From JAHWKS01 sp964458385 (lineage in GTDB: Bacteria; Planctomycetota; Planctomycetia; Pirellulales; Pirellulaceae): 11,948 nucleotides of DNA. Location of the stretch: NCBI GenBank assembly GCA_964458385.1, contig CAYWIS010000176.1, forward strand, positions 1 to 11,948. The letters run 5' to 3'. The translations under genes were made by a program, and so were the position numbers. How positions within the stretch are numbered: position 1 is the first letter of the stretch; every line of letters starts with the position of its first letter. Shown here piece after piece: positions 7,531 through 11,948 of the stretch. A model generated the notes under the pieces. That model searched no databases, had not been told where the DNA came from, and was given only the letters and a program-made list of their open reading frames with translations.

Positions 7531-9981
7531 ATGGCTGCGGACGATACGGCGCCGCTGCAGGAGGAACTAGCTCGGCTGCGTCAACGCGTAGCGGATCTCG
7601 AGGCGTCTCCTGCGCATCAGGCGGCGCCGCCGTGGCAGAACGATTCTTATTTGCTGGCGGCGTTGCTCGATCACCTTCCCGACAGCATCTATTTCAAAGA
7701 TCGCCAAAGCCGGTTTCTGCGCATTAACCGCGCTTTGGCCGAACGATTCGGTATTGACGATCCTCGCCAAGCGATTGGAAAAACGGACGCCGATTTCTTT
7801 AGCGCTGAGCATGCTCGCCAGGCGTTGGCGGACGAGCAAGAACTCATGCGCAGCGGTTGTCCCGTAATGTACAAAGAAGAGCGGGAAACCTGGCCTGATG
7901 GGCGCGTTACTTGGGTGGCTACAACCAAACTGCCCTTGCGCGACCAACAAGGGAACATCGTCGGCACGTTTGGTATCTCCCGCGATATAACGCGGCGTCT
8001 TCAGGTCGAACAGGAACTGCGCGACGCAAAAGCCGCCGCCGAGACAGCGAACCATGCGAAGAGCGAGTTTCTGGCGAACATGAGCCACGAAATTCGCACG
8101 CCCATGAACGCCGTTCTTGGCATGACGGAACTCCTGCTTGGGACCGAGTTGTCGGCTCAGCAACGCGAGTACCTGAACATTGTGTTGGAATCAGGCGAAT
8201 CGTTGTTGTTGATCATCAACGACATTCTCGATTTTTCCAAAGTCGAAGCAGGGACGCTCGAGTTGGAACGCACGGTATTCAACCTGCGCGAGTCGCTTGG
8301 CGACACCGTGAAAACTTTGGCCATGCGCGCTCACGATAAAGGCCTGGAGTTGGCGTGCGATATCGACCATGACATTCCGGACTTTTTGGTCGGTGATCCC
8401 ATGCGATTACGCCAAGTAGTCGTGAATCTGGTCGGCAATGCAGTGAAGTTCACTGAGCAAGGAGAGGTGCTCGTTCGAGTCGAGCCTTGTGAAGGGCCCG
8501 ACTCCGCCGCGTCGCAGGAGGTGATGCTGCGATTCATCATTTCGGATACCGGCATCGGCATTCCCCAGGAGAAATTGCGCGCCATCTTTGCCGCTTTCGA
8601 GCAAGCTGACAGTAGCGTTACCCGTAAATACGGGGGAACCGGCTTAGGATTAGCGATCGCAAGCAAATTGGTGGAGCTTATGGGCGGTCAAATGACCGTT
8701 GAAAGCCGAGTCGGGCATGGAAGTCGATTTGAGTTCACCGCATGCTTTGGCTGTACCGAAGAAACTCTGGCAATTCATCGTCCAGACCAGCGCACGATTG
8801 CGCCGGGCACGCGCGTATTGGTGGTGGACGACAACGCGACCAATCGCCGCATCCTTAAGGAGATGCTGTTGAATTGGGGACTACAGCCCGCCGTTGCAAA
8901 CGACGTGGGGCAAGCCGTGCAATTGCTGTCTCAGGCCAAGCAACAGGGAAGGCCCTTTCATCTGGTCCTGACCGACTGCCAAATGCCCGTAGATGATGGT
9001 TTTGCGCTGGCCGAGAAGATTAAACGGGACGATTCACTTGGCGGCGCTATCATTATGATGCTTACCTCGGATGATCAACCGGGCTATCTCGCCCGCTGTG
9101 AAGCACTGGGGGTTGGCGCGTACCTGACGAAGCCCGTAAAGCAATCGGAACTATTCGAGGCCATTGCGCTGGCGCTGGGCACGGTTCCAGGGGAGGAAAA
9201 CGAGTACGTCGATTCTGGCGAAAGCGACGCTTGGGGACCACTTCACATCTTGTTAGCGGAAGACAGTTTGATCAATCAGAAATTGGCATTAGGCTTGTTG
9301 GAGGGACGCGGGCACCGAGTATTCGTAGCTAATAATGGAAAGGAGGCAGTCGTCGCGTACACGGCCCATCGTTTTGACCTCGTTCTCATGGACGTGCAAA
9401 TGCCGGAAATGGATGGTCTGGAGGCGACCCGCATAATCCGCGATATTGAAAGAAAGTCCAACGGATATACGCCGATCGCCGCGATAACCGCTCACGCCAT
9501 GCGAGGCGACCGCGAGCGGTGCCTTGAAGCGGGGATGGACGAGTACATCGCCAAACCTGTCCGCGCCAATATTCTCTTTGAGACCATCGGAAAATTGCTC
9601 ATTCGTAGCCGGTCGCAATCCTGTGCCCGCCCGTCCGTTGCCATGGCAAACCCCGTTCATTGGGAAAATTGTTTGGACGCCGTCGGCGGCGACCGAACAT
9701 TGCTTGAGGAACTGATGGCTGCGTTTCTCCAAGAGTCGCCCCAACTACTCGCGGAGATTGACGAAGCGATTGATGCGGGCGACGGCGCCAAAATCGAACG
9801 GCAAGCTCATTCGCTCAAAGGCTCTTTGCGGTTTTTTGGGGCCGAATTAGCATCAGAGGCCGCTTGGCAAATGGAAGAGTTGGGGCGTCAGGGGCAGTTT
9901 GCGGCGGCGCGGGATAACTTTCATCAACTGAAGGAAACGCTTGCGGAGGTGCAGGCCGCCATTGCGCAGGGTCCGCCCTAG
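7531..9981 (+). CDS. Soluble hybrid histidine kinase: PAS-HisKA-HATPase-REC-REC-HPt
   Basis: The 816-residue protein has a complete BarA-like phosphorelay layout. Residues 7-25 look like a short coiled coil. A PAS domain spans 37-155. HisKA carries SHEIRTP with phospho-acceptor His186. The HATPase has an N-box with Asn303, DTGIG (339-343) and GGTGLGL (368-374). REC1 (427-548) has Asp433/434, acceptor Asp482, Thr512 and Lys534. REC2 (570-690) has Glu577/Asp578, acceptor Asp621, Thr653 and Lys675. The HPt domain has His760 in AHSLKGS. All catalytic residues look intact. There is no transmembrane segment or signal peptide, so it should sense a cytoplasmic signal through the PAS domain. No DNA-binding output is attached, so phosphate must pass from the HPt to a regulator not encoded here. 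It starts 17 bp after nagB-lmbE stops, suggesting co-transcription; only a weak GGA stands before the ATG. The ligand is unknown. Confidence 0.93.
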   Translation: MAADDTAPLQEELARLRQRVADLEASPAHQAAPPWQNDSYLLAALLDHLPDSIYFKDRQSRFLRINRALAERFGIDDPRQAIGKTDADFFSAEHARQALADEQELMRSGCPVMYKEERETWPDGRVTWVATTKLPLRDQQGNIVGTFGISRDITRRLQVEQELRDAKAAAETANHAKSEFLANMSHEIRTPMNAVLGMTELLLGTELSAQQREYLNIVLESGESLLLIINDILDFSKVEAGTLELERTVFNLRESLGDTVKTLAMRAHDKGLELACDIDHDIPDFLVGDPMRLRQVVVNLVGNAVKFTEQGEVLVRVEPCEGPDSAASQEVMLRFIISDTGIGIPQEKLRAIFAAFEQADSSVTRKYGGTGLGLAIASKLVELMGGQMTVESRVGHGSRFEFTACFGCTEETLAIHRPDQRTIAPGTRVLVVDDNATNRRILKEMLLNWGLQPAVANDVGQAVQLLSQAKQQGRPFHLVLTDCQMPVDDGFALAEKIKRDDSLGGAIIMMLTSDDQPGYLARCEALGVGAYLTKPVKQSELFEAIALALGTVPGEENEYVDSGESDAWGPLHILLAEDSLINQKLALGLLEGRGHRVFVANNGKEAVVAYTAHRFDLVLMDVQMPEMDGLEATRIIRDIERKSNGYTPIAAITAHAMRGDRERCLEAGMDEYIAKPVRANILFETIGKLLIRSRSQSCARPSVAMANPVHWENCLDAVGGDRTLLEELMAAFLQESPQLLAEIDEAIDAGDGAKIERQAHSLKGSLRFFGAELASEAAWQMEELGRQGQFAAARDNFHQLKETLAEVQAAIAQGPP

Positions 9982-10122
9982 GCTTATCCCATTGGGCCAC
10001 TCGTTGTTTCGGGGTACATTAGGCGTCTGCCTGGCAGCGAACCCGGTTTGGTTGGCGACAGGGCGTCGTTCACGCCAACTCACTATATCGAGACAATATT
10101 AGACCCAAACGGAACATCCCCC
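9982..10122 (+). promoter_or_regulatory. Gap before glycyl-tRNA synthetase, with an inverted repeat in the likely leader
   Basis: A perfect 7-bp inverted repeat (GTTGGCG at 10051-10057, CGCCAAC at 10073-10079) with a 15-base spacer lies 44 bases upstream of the chosen GlyRS start. In RNA it could form a hairpin, extended by one G-U pair. No T tract follows, so it is not a typical terminator for the kinase gene. TATATC at 10084-10089 could be a -10 element but lacks a clear -35. Nothing resembling a T-box or glycine riboswitch was seen. The GlyRS frame stays open back to a TTG at 10048. Confidence 0.3.
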
Positions 10123-11811
10123 ATGGAGATGGAAAAACTTGTATCGCTGTGCAAGCGGCGCGGCTTTCTCTTTCAGTCGAGCGAGATCTACGGAGGTTTC
10201 AACGGCTTTTGGGACTACGGGCCGCTGGGCGTCGAATTGAAGCGCAACATCAAAGAAGCGTGGTGGCGCGACATGCTCCTCACCCATGATGATCTGACCG
10301 CGCCTCCCGGAGCGCCGGAAGCATATCAGATGGTCGGCCTTGACAGCACGATCATCATGCACCCTCAGGTGTGGAAGTGCTCAGGTCATTACGATCTTTT
10401 CCACGACTACATGGTCGATTGTCGGGAAACGCGGCGCCGGTACCGTTACGATCAGGTTCGCGGGCGTTGGGTAACGTTTCGCGAACAACGGGTCTTCATT
10501 ACGACCGAGTTGGAGGAAGGCGCCGAGCAGGATATCCAGCAGCGCGCTCTCAAGTTTTTCAACCTCCGCGCTAAGGATGCGGATCTACTTGCGTGGGATG
10601 GAGCAGTCGTTGCGTTACCTACGGTGGACGATCTCAGTTTGGTCCTCGCTCCAGACGCCAAGACGCCGGGCACTTTGACCGAGCCGCGCGAGTTCAACTT
10701 GATGTTCAAGACTATTGTTGGCGCGCTTGGCGGGAAAGATGACGAGGCATTCTTGCGGCCAGAAACAGCGCAGGGCATCTTCGTCAACTTCAAGAATATT
10801 CTTGATAGCTCACGCGTCAAAATCCCCTTTGGCGTTGCCCAAATCGGCAAGAGTTTCCGCAATGAGATCACGCCGCGCAACTTTACGTTTCGCTCGCGCG
10901 AGTTTGAGCAAATGGAAATTGAATTCTTTTGCCATCCCGACTCGTCACGGCAGTGGTATCAATATTGGCGCGATCGACGTTTTCAGTGGTATTTGAACCT
11001 GGGGTTAGCCGGAAACCGTCTGCGGCTTCGCGATCATGGCCCCGACGAACTGAGCCATTACTCCACCGGCACCGCCGACATTGAATACGCGTTTCCGTTT
11101 TTGCCGGAAGGCGAGTTTGGCGAACTGGAAGGCATTGCCCATCGTGGAGACTTCGACCTCCGTAGCCATATGGAAGGCAAGCTGGACCCGCGGACGCGTC
11201 CATTGCAGGTCGAACTGGATGAAACAGGCAAACCTCGATGGCGAGGAAGCGGAAAGGACCTAACCTACTTTGACGCCGACGCGTTTGAACGCGACAAAGA
11301 GCGCTTGGGCGTAAAATCGTTCAAAGAATACGTTGCTCAGCGGCAGGGCGAGCCCAATCCGAATTGGCCCTATCAGTATGTCCCGCATGTCGTCGAACCG
11401 TCGGCTGGAGCTGACCGCGCCACGTTGGCTTTCCTTTGTGAAGCGTATAATGAGGATGAAGCTCCAGACGAGCATGGCAAGTTGCAGACGCGTGTTGTGC
11501 TAAGGTTTCATCCTCGCGTTGCGCCCATCAAATGCGCCGTCTTCCCACTAGTTAATCGCGACAAAATGCCCGAAACCGCCATGGACATTTACCGGGCGTT
11601 GAAGAAGCGATTTAATGTTTTCTACGATGATAAAGGCGCCATCGGCCGCCGATACCGCCGGCAAGACGAGGTGGGAACGCCTTACTGCATTACCGTCGAT
11701 GGTCAGACTTTGCAGGACCAGACGGTCACGATTCGGGATCGCGATACATTGGAGCAGCACCGCATCAAAATTGACGACTGTATTGCAGAGCTGGAACGGC
11801 GACTGGCGTGA
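10123..11811 (+). CDS. glyQS: Glycyl-tRNA synthetase, homodimeric (alpha2) class II type
   Basis: The 562-residue enzyme charges tRNA-Gly with glycine using ATP in the cytoplasm. The N-terminus, LVSLCKRRGFLFQSSEIYGG, followed by NGFWDYGPLGVELKRN, is diagnostic of the eukaryote-like alpha2 GlyRS. RPETAQGIF (212-220) and motif 2 (FRNE at 245-248, then RSREFEQMEIEFF) build the ATP site; motif 3 is EPSAGADRATLAF (425-437) with Arg432. The anticodon-binding domain begins near CAVFPLVNRD (471-480) and includes YCITVDGQTL (521-530). The Cys pairs that bind zinc in many relatives seem absent: only VDC remains near 98-100, and the stretch before LTEPREFNLMF carries LAPDAKTPG. I chose ATG 10123 because GGAA lies about 8 bases upstream and homologues start next to EKLVSLCK; ATG 10129 and TTG 10048 are less likely. 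It follows the kinase gene by 141 bp and is probably transcribed on its own. Confidence 0.95.
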   Translation: MEMEKLVSLCKRRGFLFQSSEIYGGFNGFWDYGPLGVELKRNIKEAWWRDMLLTHDDLTAPPGAPEAYQMVGLDSTIIMHPQVWKCSGHYDLFHDYMVDCRETRRRYRYDQVRGRWVTFREQRVFITTELEEGAEQDIQQRALKFFNLRAKDADLLAWDGAVVALPTVDDLSLVLAPDAKTPGTLTEPREFNLMFKTIVGALGGKDDEAFLRPETAQGIFVNFKNILDSSRVKIPFGVAQIGKSFRNEITPRNFTFRSREFEQMEIEFFCHPDSSRQWYQYWRDRRFQWYLNLGLAGNRLRLRDHGPDELSHYSTGTADIEYAFPFLPEGEFGELEGIAHRGDFDLRSHMEGKLDPRTRPLQVELDETGKPRWRGSGKDLTYFDADAFERDKERLGVKSFKEYVAQRQGEPNPNWPYQYVPHVVEPSAGADRATLAFLCEAYNEDEAPDEHGKLQTRVVLRFHPRVAPIKCAVFPLVNRDKMPETAMDIYRALKKRFNVFYDDKGAIGRRYRRQDEVGTPYCITVDGQTLQDQTVTIRDRDTLEQHRIKIDDCIAELERRLA

Positions 11812-11831
11812 TTCTTAAAATTGCAGGTCGC

Positions 11832-11853
11832 CGAGAAACATCGAGAAACATCG
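11832..11853. repeat. Short tandem direct repeat downstream of glyQS
   Basis: The 10-base unit GAGAAACATC occurs twice back to back (11833-11842 and 11843-11852), flanked by CG-type bases that extend the match. It lies 21 bases after the GlyRS stop and about 40 bases before the next start. No dyad or T tract marks a terminator here. It may be a chance duplication or a regulator half-site pair. Confidence 0.5.
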
Positions 11854-11890
11854 CATTAGAGAGAGGAGCCACATCCTTTCGATCGTGACC

Positions 11891-11948
11891 ATGAAGCCTA
11901 CCTTAAGCCAAGTTTGCTCGCTTGACTCGTCGTTTGCCGCCGACATTG
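11891..11948 (+). CDS. N-terminus of a probable sugar-phosphate isomerase/epimerase family protein (cut by window edge)
   Basis: Only 19 complete codons are visible, beginning MKPTLSQVCSLDSSFAADI and open to the edge. This opening resembles planctomycete proteins of the xylose-isomerase-like TIM-barrel family, which often begin M-K-x-T-L-S-Q-V-C and continue with an acidic helix. The identification is from memory of the family, on very little sequence. A purine-rich AGAGAGGAG lies about 22 bases before the ATG, farther than usual; a GTG two codons upstream (11885) is an alternative start. It is 79 bp behind glyQS on the same strand. Confidence 0.45.
   Translation, partial: MKPTLSQVCSLDSSFAADI

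Noticed and set aside
7567..8163. 198-codon minus-strand ORF inside the hybrid kinase gene
   Set aside because: It is antisense to the PAS/HisKA coding region and shows no domain features.

Overview
The window looks like an ordinary stretch of a planctomycete chromosome (Pirellula/Blastopirellula-like, moderate-to-high GC). The strongest taxonomic marker is the large gene at 2276-5350. It encodes a secreted protein combining a Pirellula/Verrucomicrobium-type propeller domain, a long HEAT-repeat region and a C-terminal CxxCH haem motif, an architecture characteristic of the PVC group. The neighbours agree: a secreted beta-barrel-like surface protein with a Pro-rich N-terminus, a NagB-LmbE fusion, a soluble multi-domain hybrid kinase, and an alpha2-type glycyl-tRNA synthetase.

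Layout. The left half is on the minus strand. A surface or outer-membrane-type protein runs off the left edge (start at 1902). It is preceded by a 373-bp non-coding leader (1903-2275) with small repeats and a hairpin. Upstream of that lies the PVC-type cytochrome/HEAT protein (2276-5350). A divergent gap (5351-5632) separates these from the plus-strand half. That half holds nagB-lmbE (5633-7513), a hybrid histidine kinase only 17 bp behind it (7531-9981), glycyl-tRNA synthetase (10123-11811), and the first 19 codons of a gene that looks like a sugar-phosphate isomerase/epimerase (from 11891).

How the genes may fit together. NagB-LmbE should feed amino sugars into fructose-6-phosphate. The kinase immediately behind it is probably co-transcribed, but no response regulator with an output domain is present here. 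The two minus-strand genes encode exported proteins: one probably acts in electron transfer or sugar oxidation in the periplasm, the other sits in the outer membrane. GlyRS is housekeeping and probably has its own promoter in the 141-bp gap before it.

No CRISPR array, transposon, tRNA, rRNA or defence system is visible, and I see no wholly new system. The most useful leads are the leader of the surface-protein gene (tandem 9-bp repeats, hairpin, palindrome, G7 tract at codons 5-7), a faint YidD-like small ORF in the same gap, the NagB-LmbE fusion with its kinase neighbour, and a GlyRS that seems to lack its usual Cys zinc pairs.
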